DNA of 64,000 nt. Origin: Corynebacterium faecale. GTDB lineage: Bacteria; Actinomycetota; Actinomycetes; Mycobacteriales; Mycobacteriaceae. Below are positions 63,957-64,000 of this stretch, piece by piece. Below the pieces are notes generated by a model. The model saw only the letters and a program-made list of their open reading frames with translations, searched no databases and was not told where the DNA came from. Both the position numbers and the translations under genes were made by a program. Within the stretch, counting starts at the first letter, position 1; every line of letters starts with the position of its first letter. The stretch lies in the NCBI RefSeq assembly GCF_030408735.1, contig NZ_CP047204.1, positions 2,852,001-2,916,000 on the forward strand, given 5' to 3'.

Positions 63957-64000
63957 ATGACTGACAAGAAGAAACTCGGTGGCACCACGTTGCTGCCCGC
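63957..64000 (+). CDS. trpB: tryptophan synthase beta subunit (5' end only)
   Basis: First 14 codons, MTDKKKLGGTTLLP, behind AGGA, 16 bp after the trpCF stop. The sequence matches the start of corynebacterial TrpB, and trpA should follow outside the window. Confidence 0.9.
   Translation, partial: MTDKKKLGGTTLLP

Overview
The window is a chromosomal segment of a Corynebacterium. Gene content and order match the end of the C. glutamicum chromosome (thioredoxin - dnaB - rplI/ssb/rpsF - class A PBP - malR - ino1 - dps - malE - leuS - gentisate genes - trp operon). The GC-rich third positions fit a high-GC relative such as C. efficiens; the species is inferred. Many genes have a TAnnnT -10 box 7-8 nt before the start codon and no Shine-Dalgarno sequence, which suggests frequent leaderless mRNAs. 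A consensus ParB site (parS) at the right end fits a position near oriC.

Layout. 1-2160: 16S rRNA on the minus strand with its leader and a near-consensus promoter. 2312-4487: GntR/ABC transporter operon. 4721-10802: NYN-domain protein, PspA, thioredoxin, metal-binding chaperone, niacin-type MFS transporter, PadR regulator. 11093-19798: replication, ribosome and cell-wall block (dnaB, rplI, ssb, rpsF, GT87 glycosyltransferase, class A PBP, DUF5318), with nine DnaA-box-like sequences between dnaB and rplI. 20011-27522: malR-usp, membrane proteins, an MhuD-type haem-degrading enzyme, TrhO, ino1, DUF1846. 27930-36597: dps, Nei2-type glycosylase, rtcB behind a short ORF and a terminator, DeoR regulator beside a dense TTTCG/CGAAA array, ogt, oxidoreductase, malE, FGGY kinase. 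36653-45867: two VanZ proteins, dadA-like, secreted protein, nitroreductase, a pair of 5'-truncated pseudogenes, leuS, ybaN.

45881-48123 is accessory in character: an AlbA_2/ATPase-type gene flanked by 75-bp near-identical direct repeats, each with four copies of a 9-bp element, followed by a HigA antitoxin with no toxin beside it. 48255-55396 carries gentisate/3-hydroxybenzoate catabolism (Rieske ferredoxin, nagL, nagK, nagI, nagR, transporter, hydroxylase). 55742-64000 holds a DAACS symporter, trpP, a secreted protein gene with a frameshift in a G6 tract, and the trp operon (trpL leader, attenuator, trpE-G-D-CF and the first codons of trpB).

How they work together: the nag genes take up 3-hydroxybenzoate or gentisate, hydroxylate it to gentisate, open the ring, and isomerise and hydrolyse the product to fumarate and pyruvate under an IclR regulator. 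The trp genes convert chorismate to tryptophan under attenuation by a leader peptide with three tandem Trp codons. The strongest candidates for new biology are the repeat-flanked AlbA_2 gene, the TTTCG array next to the DeoR regulator, the DnaA-box cluster at dnaB, and the short ORF plus terminator in front of rtcB.
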